Shown one piece after another: positions 1-6,110 of a stretch of DNA of 9,535 nt (positions within the stretch are counted from its first letter, which is position 1; every line of letters begins with the position of its first letter). The notes beneath the pieces were generated by a model. The model was not told the DNA's origin and searched no databases. It was given only the letters and a program-made list of their open reading frames with translations. The position numbers and the translations under genes were made by a program. Source of the stretch: Clostridia bacterium (lineage in GTDB: Bacteria > Bacillota_A > Clostridia > Christensenellales > Aristaeellaceae); contig JAGBAU010000295.1 in NCBI GenBank assembly GCA_017938785.1, positions 1 to 9,535 of the forward strand. Reading direction: 5' to 3'.

Positions 1-1208
1 CCTCCGAACCCACTCAGGAGCCGACCCAGGAGCCGACCTCCGAACCCACTCAGGAGCCGACCCAGGAGCCGACCTCCGAACCCACTCAGGAGCCGACCCA
101 GGAGCCGACCTCCGAACCTACCCAGGAGCCGACCTCCGAACCCAGCCAGGAGCCGACCCAGGAGCCGACCTCCGAACCTACCCAGGAGCCGACCTCCGAA
201 CCCAGCCAGGAGCCGACCTGCGAACCTACCCAGGAGCCGACCTCCGAACCCAGCCAGGAGCCCTCCGCGTCCCCCGAACCCAGCGCCACGCCGCGGCCTC
301 TTCCGGGTAGCATTAGTGGCTTGGTGAACATTACTCCCGAGGGCACGGCGCGGCAGGAAAACGGCGTATGGCGCATCCAGCTGTCCGCGCCGGACGGCCC
401 GGTTTCCTTTGCATGGTCGGTCGGTGGCGAAGCGGTCAGCTACCTGCTCTATGCACAGAGCGGACAGGGTGAAATGCGTTTTCTCACCGAAACGCAGAAC
501 ATGCGCATTGATCTGCCCTCTGCGAATTACGCGCAGGGACAGCATACGCTGTACGTGGGCGCAGTGCTCGCGGACGACAGCGTCACATGGGGCAGCATTA
601 CCTTTGAACTTGCTTCCCAACAGGCAGACCGCCCCGCTGGAAGATTCCCCGGCGGAAGCCGCCCCAGCGGCGGACAACCGAGTGGTTCAGCGTCCATGGG
701 CGGCGAAGCGGCCCAGGAGGAACAGGGTTTCCGCATCACTCCCGGCAAGGCCCTCACCAGTAAGCATTCCTCCGGTACGAAGAATATGAATGCCTATACG
801 CATTCAGAGATTCCGGCTTCCGGGGAAGCAATCACCGCTTTGGTGCTCAGCAGCACCCAATCGCAGATCACCCTGGACAACGGCGCGGCCTTCCGTGTAT
901 TCAGGGAGGATGCCGGGCTACAGCTGGTTCCTGAATCCGAAGGCGAAGCCTGGCAGCTGAATGTCCTTGCCATGAATACCCTTGCCGGGAACGGGATTGA
1001 ATGTGTGGTCTTCCATGTGGGCGAGGCATCCTATACCATGTCCACAGAGATGGAATTCAGTGGCAGCGTGTATGCTTCCCTGCGCGCAGAGGGATATGTT
1101 TCCAAGGATATGGAAATCATCATCGACGGTCAGGGGATGTACGTGCACATTGCCGGCGGCGTATACCGCATCGGCAGCAACGGCGAACTCGTACCCTGCG
1201 AGGAGTGA
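1..1208 (+). CDS. Secreted or surface protein with EPT-repeat spacer, 3' part (partial at 5' end)
   Basis: The open frame is already running at base 3 and ends with TGA at 1206-1208, so about 401 C-terminal residues are visible and the start lies outside the window. Residues 1-88 are 22 tetrapeptides of the form [S/Q]-E-P-[T/S], one with Cys in first place. A short Ser/Pro/Ala linker follows. Residues ~108-206 are rich in beta-strand patterns (a core reading FAWSV, then HTLYVGAV) and look like an Ig-like beta-sandwich. Residues ~207-240 are a Gly/Pro/Ser linker, and ~241-401 form a second compact domain of unknown family ending in CEE. There is no LPXTG motif or C-terminal membrane segment, so any anchor must be N-terminal. 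Repeats of this type usually space a domain away from the cell envelope; that role is inferred. A TTG at 321 could be called as a start, but the frame upstream is open and clearly coding. The stop lies 6 nt before the adaptor gene, so the two are probably co-translated. The function of neither C-terminal domain is recognised. Confidence 0.8.
   Translation, partial: SEPTQEPTQEPTSEPTQEPTQEPTSEPTQEPTQEPTSEPTQEPTSEPSQEPTQEPTSEPTQEPTSEPSQEPTCEPTQEPTSEPSQEPSASPEPSATPRPLPGSISGLVNITPEGTARQENGVWRIQLSAPDGPVSFAWSVGGEAVSYLLYAQSGQGEMRFLTETQNMRIDLPSANYAQGQHTLYVGAVLADDSVTWGSITFELASQQADRPAGRFPGGSRPSGGQPSGSASMGGEAAQEEQGFRITPGKALTSKHSSGTKNMNAYTHSEIPASGEAITALVLSSTQSQITLDNGAAFRVFREDAGLQLVPESEGEAWQLNVLAMNTLAGNGIECVVFHVGEASYTMSTEMEFSGSVYASLRAEGYVSKDMEIIIDGQGMYVHIAGGVYRIGSNGELVPCEE
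3..266 (+). repeat. In-frame 12-bp tandem repeat encoding [S/Q]EP[T/S]
   Basis: There are 22 contiguous 12-bp units, alternating TCCGAACC(C/T)ACC/AGC and CAGGAGCCGACC types. Higher-order periods are visible. Bases 3-110 are three copies of a 36-bp unit (SEPT-QEPT-QEPT). From 111 the array switches to a 48-bp unit (SEPT-QEPT-SEPS-QEPT), with one extra QEPT at 159-170. A single base change (TCC to TGC at 219-221) makes one CEPT unit. The array continues off the left edge. The near-identity of units points to recent expansion by slippage or unequal recombination. Confidence 0.95.
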
Positions 1209-1214
1209 TGGTCC

Positions 1215-2204
1215 ATGATGAAAAGAATGATATCGACAGTCCTTGCGCTTTTGATGACCACTGCACCGGCCGTGGCTGAAGCGTTCACCGGCACAACCAT
1301 TGCGCGCAGCACCATGGCTGTCGCCGCGGAAGCGGACGGCGTCCTGGATGAACTGTATATCCGGCCCGGCTCCGCTGTTCAGGCGGGCGAGGTCATCGGC
1401 CGCCTGCGCACAACGAAGGTTTTTGCCGATCAGAACGGAACTGTTGCCCGCATTCATGCAAAGGAAGGCAAGGAAACGCAGGGAACCGTGCTGGAAATCG
1501 CCCCCGTATCCCGCTATACCATCCACTGCACGGCGGACAGTGCCTACGATTCCATCTCCTCCAACCTGGTGCACTGCGGTGAAACCCTGTACATGAAATG
1601 CACCGTCAACGGCACCCATCAGGGAACCGGCAGGGTTTACAGCATCGACGGCTCCACCTATATGATGGAGGCCACCGGCGGCGAATTCTATGTAGGAGAA
1701 ACCGTGTATATTTACCGGGATGCGGAATATGCCTACAAGTGCCTCGTTGGAACAGGTACGGTCGTTTCCAGCGCAACAGAGACTTACGAAAGCGAAGGCA
1801 GAATCACAGCCATTCACGTATCTGAAGGCGAATATGTGGAAAAGGGCGAGCTGCTGTATGAGGTCATTGATGGAGAAAGCATCGAAATTACCGCGCCTGT
1901 AGACGGCATCATCACGGCATGCGAAACCGCCGGTGCAAATGTTGTATCCAGCCAGTCGGCCGCCAGCCTGGCGCCCTATGATGAGATCTGTATCGCCGTG
2001 CAGCTTGAAGAGGACCAGATCAGCCAAATCTCCGTCGGTGATTCCGCTGCATTGGTCTATTCCTGCTATGCCGAGGAAAGGCTGATTCCCGGTACGGTGA
2101 CTGAAATCTCCTCCGTTGCACAGGATGGAAGCTATACTGCCACCATTTTGCCGCAGGAAGCGCCTGCGCAGATCGGCCTGACCGTGGAGGTGCGGATTGA
2201 TTGA
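1215..2204 (+). CDS. Secreted HlyD-like adaptor with two biotinyl-lipoyl-type modules
   Basis: This 329-aa protein starts at ATG 1215, with AGGAG at 1201-1205 sitting 9 nt upstream inside the end of the previous gene. The N-terminus (KR, then a hydrophobic run to about residue 20, with AVAEA) is a Sec signal peptide, probably cut near residue 23. Residues ~36-98 contain two half-lipoyl motifs in tandem: a GVLDELYIRPGSAVQAGEVI-type strand-turn and a NGTVARIHAKEG half. Residues ~192-245 repeat this: GRITAIHVSEGEYVEKGELL, then ITAPVDGII. The last ~80 residues resemble the beta-barrel of membrane fusion adaptors (VQLEEDQISQISVGDSA). Such adaptors link an inner-membrane ABC, MFS or RND exporter to the outside. 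No long helical coiled-coil hairpin is visible between the lipoyl halves, which is atypical. No transporter subunit is in the window; a partner may lie upstream. Family assignment is good, specific role unknown. Confidence 0.7.
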   Translation: MMKRMISTVLALLMTTAPAVAEAFTGTTIARSTMAVAAEADGVLDELYIRPGSAVQAGEVIGRLRTTKVFADQNGTVARIHAKEGKETQGTVLEIAPVSRYTIHCTADSAYDSISSNLVHCGETLYMKCTVNGTHQGTGRVYSIDGSTYMMEATGGEFYVGETVYIYRDAEYAYKCLVGTGTVVSSATETYESEGRITAIHVSEGEYVEKGELLYEVIDGESIEITAPVDGIITACETAGANVVSSQSAASLAPYDEICIAVQLEEDQISQISVGDSAALVYSCYAEERLIPGTVTEISSVAQDGSYTATILPQEAPAQIGLTVEVRID

Positions 2205-2245
2205 ACTGAAGGCAGGCTGTGGGTTCTCCGCTGTCCCAAATCTAA

Positions 2246-2284
2246 AAAAACCACCTGGTTTTGTATTCAAACCAGGTGGTTTTT
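2246..2284. terminator. Bidirectional intrinsic terminator
   Basis: A perfect 16-bp stem (2246-2261 paired with 2269-2284) encloses a 7-nt loop. The core is CCACCTGG/CCAGGTGG, with A-tract on the left and T-tract on the right, so it has terminator form on both strands. It lies 41 nt after the adaptor stop (plus strand) and about 32 nt after the stop of the minus-strand DUF1349 remnant, so it can serve both convergent units. Confidence 0.9.
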
Positions 2285-2316
2285 GGCTCCGTGGACAGGA
2301 TTTGATGCAAGCCGAA

Positions 2317-2691
2317 TTAAACACCGGCACGAAGGTTTGCCACAGTTTTCTTTTCAAGGGTAATATCCGAATAGAAACGCAGGCCGCCCTCGCCGGCGGG
2401 GCTCTGAGCCTCAATGCCCACCTTCACAGTCCTTCCAACCGGCATGTGGAAAAGGCGTACCATATAGAAAACTTCGCCGTCCAGGGAATAATGGGTGCAG
2501 AAAACATCGCCTGCGCGGACGATCTGCAGCCAAACCTCCTCCTGTTCGATGTTGCAGCAGTTGGCGTCGTCTGAAACGCCGTTCGTTACTACGCATACAG
2601 CTGCCGTTGTGCCGAAATCCGACTTTTCAAAGGCGGCCTTTGCCCACAGCCTTTCGTCCTGAATCACCATCAGCGCACAGGCGTCGTACAC
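2317..2691 (-). pseudogene. DUF1349 (concanavalin-like) protein, 5'-truncated remnant
   Basis: The minus-strand frame encodes the C-terminal two thirds of a DUF1349 domain, a beta-sandwich family related to yeast regulation-of-enolase protein 1. Recognisable blocks are YDACALMV, AAFEKSDFGTTAAVCVVTNG, VSDDANC, VWLQIVRAGD, HYSLDG and VKVGIEAQSPAGEG. Family members are usually about 180-200 aa; here 124 aa follow the only possible start, a GTG at 2691 that falls inside the conserved FRTVYDA block and has no ribosome binding site. The frame stays open upstream to a TAA at 2764-2766, adding about 24 residues (including VVRPNF just before the GTG), but these contain no start codon. The N-terminal strands expected of the family were not found in the frames upstream. 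I infer a decayed gene fragment whose 5' part was lost by deletion or rearrangement. A short expressed protein is possible but less likely. The stop at 2317-2319 converges on the shared terminator. Confidence 0.65.
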
Positions 2692-2779
2692 CGTGCGGAA
2701 ATTCGGGCGTACAACAGTTTTTTCTTGAACAGTTTGAAGAGCAAAACCGTGAAGGTATTTTTGTTAAAACTTGATAAAG

Positions 2780-2810
2780 AATAAAATGCGCCTTTGCGAT
2801 GCGTTTTATT
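2780..2810. terminator. Orphan AT-rich terminator-like hairpin
   Basis: An 11-bp imperfect stem (2780-2790 with 2800-2810, two G-T wobbles, 9-nt loop) is flanked by A-rich sequence on the left and T-rich sequence on the right, so it could terminate on either strand. No gene in the window ends just before it on either strand. It sits immediately upstream of the broken 5' end of the DUF1349 remnant. It may be left over from a lost gene, or may insulate the divergent unit. Confidence 0.5.
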
Positions 2811-2827
2811 GTAGAGATTCCATTTTA

Positions 2828-2853
2828 ATCCGGCAGAAGCGCATCTGCCGGAT
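2828..2853. other. Perfect 10-bp inverted repeat
   Basis: ATCCGGCAGA at 2828-2837 is the exact reverse complement of TCTGCCGGAT at 2844-2853, separated by 6 nt. It lies 24 nt upstream of the -35 box of the regulator operon. Only a weak T-rich run (CATCTTTATC) follows on the plus strand, so it is either a second terminator blocking read-through into the promoter or a regulator binding site. The sequence alone does not decide. Confidence 0.6.
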
Positions 2854-2876
2854 CATCTTTATCTGCACAAAACCAC

Positions 2877-2890
2877 TTGAATCGATTTAA
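2877..2890 (+). promoter_or_regulatory. Operator-like site A1 (AATCGATTTAA)
   Basis: TTGAATCGATTTAA is centred on the CG at 2883-2884 and shares 11 consecutive bases with the first site upstream of the rhamnosidase gene. It covers the -35 box, a position that suits repression. Imperfect palindromes with a central CG are typical of LacI/GalR-family operators; the cognate protein is not known. Confidence 0.5.
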
Positions 2891-2905
2891 TGACCGTGTT
2901 ATACT
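2877..2905 (+). promoter_or_regulatory. Promoter of the araC-isomerase-MFS operon
   Basis: TTGAAT (2877-2882), a 17-bp spacer and TATACT (2900-2905) match the sigma-A consensus well. TG at 2897-2898 adds an extended -10. Transcription would start near 2912, giving a leader of about 48 nt to the GTG at 2960. The -35 box is overlapped by an operator-like site. Confidence 0.75.
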
Positions 2906-2931
2906 GCCCACAGTTAGAGCTGTACATGGCG

Positions 2932-2945
2932 ATGGATCGATTGAA
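2932..2945 (+). promoter_or_regulatory. Operator-like site A2 (ATCGATTGAA)
   Basis: ATGGATCGATTGAA, centred on the CG at 2938-2939, lies in the leader just before the regulator's ribosome binding site. Its ATCGATTG core equals that of the most downstream site at the rhamnosidase promoter. Its centre is 55 bp from site A1, about five helical turns, so looping between the two is conceivable. Confidence 0.4.
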
Positions 2946-2959
2946 CGGGAGTGAAAACG

Positions 2960-3724
2960 GTGCAGAAGATACGCATTATGATCGCCGGAACCCGGCGCAC
3001 ATCCTTCCAGGTGCTGGCGCGCATACTCGAAAGAGCCAGCGAAGCTTTCGATGTGGTTGAGCAGGCATGGGGAGAAGCGGAGGCACTGAAGCTTTTGCAG
3101 GCAAAAGAGGTGGATACCGTGCTGCTGGATGCATCTGTGCCGGAAGCCTTCGAGCTATGCAGCAGGCTCACGGGGGCGAAACCGAACCTGTGCGTCATAT
3201 TGGTGGGCGGACGGCACAGCTATGAATGGCTGAAGCGCGCCCTGGACGCTGGGGCCCGTGGCTATATTGCTGAGGATGACTGCACCGGCGAATGCATGCG
3301 CGCGGAGATCAACCGTGCGCTGAGGGTACATCGCGGCCAGAATGTACAGCCTGCCCTGGCCATGGAAAGGTATGAAACTGCGGGTTGGAGCCGGGCTGTG
3401 GTGAAGGCCGTGGATTTTGTGCGGCAGAATTACCGCAGGAGCATTTCTGTGGTCGAGGCGGCGGAATATGCGGAAATTTCAGAAAGCCACCTGCGGCGCT
3501 GCTTTCGCCAGGAGATGGGGCTGAGCTTTGTGGATTTCCTGACCAAATACCGCATTGATGCGGCCAAGGCCCTGATGGACAGGGGAGAGATGCCCATTCA
3601 CGTGATCAGTGAGGAAACGGGATTCTCTTCCTCAAGGTATTTTTGCCGGGTGTTTAAGAAGGCTACAAACATGACGCCCCGGGAATATATGACCAGAAAA
3701 GGGAAGGATGTGGATGCAGAATGA
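2960..3724 (+). CDS. AraC-family transcriptional regulator with degenerate receiver domain
   Basis: The start chosen is GTG 2960 (254 aa): the GGGAG at 2947-2951 is 8 nt away, whereas the alternative GTG at 2951 would overlap it. Residues 1-125 have the fold pattern of a response-regulator receiver (IRIMIAG, VDTVLLDASVPEA, LCVILVGG, GARGYIAED). Asp57 sits at the phospho-acceptor position. The N-terminal acidic pair that binds magnesium is replaced by Gly-Thr, the beta-4 Thr/Ser by Val, and the conserved Lys by Glu, so normal phosphorylation is doubtful. Residues ~143-245 are a two-helix-turn-helix AraC DNA-binding domain, ending in the classic GFSSSRYFCRVFKKATNMTPREY signature. No histidine kinase is encoded nearby. 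First gene of an operon with a sugar isomerase and a transporter, it probably controls this locus, either itself or the rhamnosidase unit downstream. The signal it responds to is unknown. Confidence 0.85.
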   Translation: MQKIRIMIAGTRRTSFQVLARILERASEAFDVVEQAWGEAEALKLLQAKEVDTVLLDASVPEAFELCSRLTGAKPNLCVILVGGRHSYEWLKRALDAGARGYIAEDDCTGECMRAEINRALRVHRGQNVQPALAMERYETAGWSRAVVKAVDFVRQNYRRSISVVEAAEYAEISESHLRRCFRQEMGLSFVDFLTKYRIDAAKALMDRGEMPIHVISEETGFSSSRYFCRVFKKATNMTPREYMTRKGKDVDAE

Positions 3725-4578
3725 GGCTGGGCGCATACATAGATGGGTTTTCCGGTGCGGAAGACTGGGCGCTGAAGCATGTGGAGCTGGGCTATGGCGC
3801 GGCTTTCTGGCCCCAGGACGCTGTGGACTGCCGCAGCACGGATGCACAGATCGAAGCATACCGACAGGCGGCGCGCAGGCACGGACTGGTCATTGCCGAA
3901 GTGGGTGTATGGAACAATCTGCTGGAAAGAAATCCCATCGTGCAGCGGGAAAATATGGAATATGCAATCGGCCAGCTGCGTCTGGCAGATCGGGTGGGCG
4001 CCCGATGTGCGGTGAACATCGGAGGAAGCCTCAATGCAGATTGCTGGTATGGCCCGCATGATAACAATCTGTCTGAACGCACCTTTGATCAAATTGTGGA
4101 TTTGATCCAGCAGGTGATCGATACCGCAAAACCGCAGAATACATATTATACCATCGAACCCCAGGGCTGGCTGATTCCCCATGATATCCGCAGCCAGGCA
4201 AAGCTGATTGAACGGGTAAACCGCAGCAGCTTTGGCGTGCATGTGGATATGTGCAACATGGTCAACAGCATGGAAAAGGCCTACGCCACCGGCGCGCTTG
4301 TGCGGGATTTCTTCCGGGAATTCGGCGGCCTGGTTCGATCGGTGCACGCCAAGGATTTGATCATCGAAAACCATGTTCTGTCCTTCCGCCTGCGTGAAGT
4401 GATCCCCGGACAGGGAATGTTTGACCACGAAGCCCTGCTGCGCTGCTGTGATGCGCTGGATGCGGATATGCCTGTGCTGGCAGAACACCTGACCACCCAG
4501 GAAGAATACCTGCAGGCAACAGGATTCCTTGCAGCCAAGGCGAAGGAACTGAAGCTGGAATTCATTCGGGGATATTGA
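3721..4578 (+). CDS. Sugar phosphate isomerase/epimerase (xylose isomerase-like TIM barrel)
   Basis: This 285-aa protein starts at ATG 3721, overlapping the regulator's stop by four bases (ATGA), which implies translational coupling; an AAGGA lies at 3704-3708. It matches the xylose isomerase-like TIM barrel (AP endonuclease 2) superfamily. The four metal ligands of that fold are in place: Glu146 (YTIEPQGW), Asp176 (GVHVDMCN), His209 (SVHAKDL) and Glu255 (VLAEH). The length fits the family of isomerases and 3-epimerases acting on free or phosphorylated sugars and inositol derivatives; the exact reaction cannot be read from the sequence. No signal peptide is present, so it acts in the cytoplasm. 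Its place between a regulator and a transporter, next to a rhamnosidase unit, suggests it processes the imported or released sugar. It is much shorter than classical L-rhamnose isomerases (about 420 aa). Confidence 0.85.
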   Translation: MRLGAYIDGFSGAEDWALKHVELGYGAAFWPQDAVDCRSTDAQIEAYRQAARRHGLVIAEVGVWNNLLERNPIVQRENMEYAIGQLRLADRVGARCAVNIGGSLNADCWYGPHDNNLSERTFDQIVDLIQQVIDTAKPQNTYYTIEPQGWLIPHDIRSQAKLIERVNRSSFGVHVDMCNMVNSMEKAYATGALVRDFFREFGGLVRSVHAKDLIIENHVLSFRLREVIPGQGMFDHEALLRCCDALDADMPVLAEHLTTQEEYLQATGFLAAKAKELKLEFIRGY

Positions 4579-4594
4579 TTCAGGATGGAGAAAC

Positions 4595-5824
4595 ATGAAG
4601 AACAAACAGAGCCGGGGGATACGTATTCGCCTGTCCCTCACGGAGATATTCTATAACGGTTGCTTTGCATCGGCCAATTTCCTTTCGGTATTTTTGCAGT
4701 CGCTGGGCATCGGCGCAGGGCAGATTGGTATAGTCACATCCCTGACCAATGTGATGAACATCGTATCTCAGCCGGTATGGGGTGTGCTCTCCGACCGGAT
4801 TCGTTCCGTGCGCAAGTGTTTTATGCTCAGCATCATCCTGAGCGCGCTGTGCGTGCTGTTCGTGCCGATGCTGTCCGTCGCTGGTGCGATGGTGCCCATG
4901 ATGGCGCTGCTGGTGCTGCAGTATTTCTTCCTGACCCCGGCAAACATGCTGATGGAGCTGTGGCTGGTGAAGGTGAACAATACGCCGGAGCTGGGCATCT
5001 CCTATGGCTCCATACGCATCTGGGCGTCGCTGGGCTTCGCGCTGATGAACCTTGCATATGTGCCCATCCTGAAGGTTGCGCCGATGCGGTCGGTGTATTA
5101 CTTTTATGTGGTCTTCGCGGTGCTGGCGGTGCTGGTGGCGCTGCGCATGCCCGTGGGCACGGAGCCGGACGAGCGCGCCGGTGAACGTGGCCGATTCCGG
5201 GATATGCCCTTCGGCAGAATACTGACCTACTGGATCGTAAGCTATCTGCTGTTTGAGGTCATCTTCCAGGTTGCATTCAGCTGGCGCAATTCTTACATGG
5301 TGTACGCAGTGAATGAATTCGGCATCGCCAGTGAACGCTACGGTGCATTTTTGTTCATCTCCGGCATATTCGAAATTCCCATGCTGCTGATGTGCAGCAG
5401 GTTGATCAAAAAGCTTGGATTGGCGGTGCCGCTGCTGCTCTCCTCGGTCATGCTGGCAATGGAATTTGCGCTCTACGCCTTCGGTACGGGTCTGCCTGCA
5501 CTGCTGGTCAGCCAGGTTTTCAAGGGCTTTGGCTATGCACTGTACGTGGCTTGCCGACACCAGTATGTGGAACGCCTTGCACCGGAGGGCTTGAAGGGCA
5601 GCACCCTGGCCATGGTCAATGCGGCCTATGCGGGCGTGAATATCATTGCGGCCATGTTTGGAGGATTTATACTGGAGGGCATAGGAACCCGCAGCTTCTT
5701 TGCAATGATTACGCTTATTCAGGTTTCTGCAGCGGTGTTCCTTGTGCTCAGCCAGGTCTTCGGAATGAAGGTGCTGGGAAAGGTTTTGCCGATGGAAAAC
5801 CGGATATGGCGTGTTAAAAAATGA
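4595..5824 (+). CDS. MFS transporter, LacY/nucleoside-H+ symporter-like
   Basis: The 409-aa product starts at ATG 4595, 16 nt after the isomerase stop, with AGGATGGAG at 4582-4590 as ribosome binding site. The chain is hydrophobic throughout, with about 12 likely membrane helices and a charged central loop (residues ~188-205). The major facilitator loop 2-3 motif is visible at residues 63-74 (GVLSDRIRSVRK). SYGSIRIWASLGFA (residues 136-149) resembles the LacY-like MFS_1 pattern around LacY Arg144; Arg141 is the matching residue by eye. This points to a proton-coupled symporter for a sugar, glycoside or nucleoside. The substrate is not determined, but the operon with a sugar isomerase suggests a sugar or glycoside. 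It is the last gene before a hairpin terminator. Confidence 0.85.
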   Translation: MKNKQSRGIRIRLSLTEIFYNGCFASANFLSVFLQSLGIGAGQIGIVTSLTNVMNIVSQPVWGVLSDRIRSVRKCFMLSIILSALCVLFVPMLSVAGAMVPMMALLVLQYFFLTPANMLMELWLVKVNNTPELGISYGSIRIWASLGFALMNLAYVPILKVAPMRSVYYFYVVFAVLAVLVALRMPVGTEPDERAGERGRFRDMPFGRILTYWIVSYLLFEVIFQVAFSWRNSYMVYAVNEFGIASERYGAFLFISGIFEIPMLLMCSRLIKKLGLAVPLLLSSVMLAMEFALYAFGTGLPALLVSQVFKGFGYALYVACRHQYVERLAPEGLKGSTLAMVNAAYAGVNIIAAMFGGFILEGIGTRSFFAMITLIQVSAAVFLVLSQVFGMKVLGKVLPMENRIWRVKK

Positions 5825-5837
5825 TGCGCAACTCATA

Positions 5838-5873
5838 AAAACAGGGGGAAGGATACTGGCTTCCTCCTGTTTT
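5838..5873 (+). terminator. Intrinsic terminator of the araC-isomerase-MFS operon
   Basis: A 14-bp stem (5838-5851 with 5860-5873, one G-T wobble) and 8-nt loop begin 13 nt after the MFS stop and run into TTTTGTTAT. The stem core is CAGGGGGAAG/CTTCCTCCTG. Confidence 0.9.
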
Positions 5874-5931
5874 GTTATAGAAAGTTGTATTATGATGATC
5901 GGAATTTGTACTAAATGATCGAAAAAATGAA

Positions 5932-5960
5932 TTGCAGAGCATAAACAACTGTGCTATTAT
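5932..5960 (+). promoter_or_regulatory. Promoter P1 of the rhamnosidase-ABC unit
   Basis: TTGCAG (5932-5937), a 17-bp spacer and TATTAT (5955-5960), with TG at 5952-5953 as an extended -10. Transcription would start near 5967, giving a leader of about 144 nt that carries all four operator-like sites. Repression by roadblock or by looping would fit this layout. Confidence 0.65.
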
Positions 5961-5996
5961 AGTGTTGTAAAGAGTTTTATTTGTTGTAACCTACAA

Positions 5997-6085
5997 TGCA
6001 ATCGATTTAACATCGATTATTTATTTCCTGTTGTGTGCAATCGATTAAATTCTGTTTTTTTGTACTTGCTATTAAATCGATTGCA
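5997..6085. promoter_or_regulatory. Cluster of four ATCGATT operator-like sites
   Basis: Four copies with a central CG occur in 89 bp. They are TGCAATCGATTTAA (5997-6010), TTAACATCGATTAT (6007-6020), TGCAATCGATTAAA (6036-6049) and TTAAATCGATTGCA (6072-6085). The last is the exact reverse complement of the first. Centre-to-centre distances are 11, 28 and 36 bp, so the first two sit on the same face of the helix. The form (imperfect palindrome around CG) is that of LacI/GalR-family operators. It resembles but does not match the catabolite (cre) consensus, since the right half lacks the terminal CA. Two related sites precede the AraC operon. Confidence 0.65.
6067..6075 (+). promoter_or_regulatory. 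Possible second promoter P2 (extended -10)
   Basis: TGCTATTAA at 6067-6075 is an extended -10 element without a convincing -35. It lies between the third and fourth operator-like sites and overlaps the fourth. Transcription would begin near 6082 with a leader of about 29 nt. It is weaker evidence than P1. Confidence 0.3.
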
Positions 6086-6110
6086 TGATTCTCGAATGGG
6101 GAGGGAAACC

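Noticed and set aside
3..266. The tandem array as a possible CRISPR array or repeat-based noncoding element.
   Set aside because: Units are 12 bp, contiguous without spacers, keep one reading frame and encode a known type of spacer peptide.
86..376. Minus-strand frame encoding Gly-Ser-Glu-Val-Gly-Ser-Trp repeats.
   Set aside because: It is the reverse reading of the in-frame EPT repeat; the plus-strand reading continues into a folded domain and ends next to a coupled gene.
918..2414. Long minus-strand open frames at 918-2414, 3598-4641 and 4580-5836.
   Set aside because: They lie opposite well-supported plus-strand genes, cross gene boundaries and terminators, and show no protein family features; they are codon-bias shadows.
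2828..2853. The perfect inverted repeat as a mobile-element end.
   Set aside because: No transposase, no matching distant copy and no target duplication were seen; a hairpin or regulator site is simpler.
2952..2965. A possible catabolite-response (cre) site, TGAAAACGGTGCAG, at the regulator start.
   Set aside because: The left half and central CG fit, but the conserved right-hand CA is missing and it lies over the start codon; chance match is likely.
6033..6110. GTG at 6033 as start of the rhamnosidase, adding 26 residues.
   Set aside because: It has no ribosome binding site, falls inside an operator-like site, and the added residues resemble nothing in the family; ATG 6111 has an excellent ribosome binding site.
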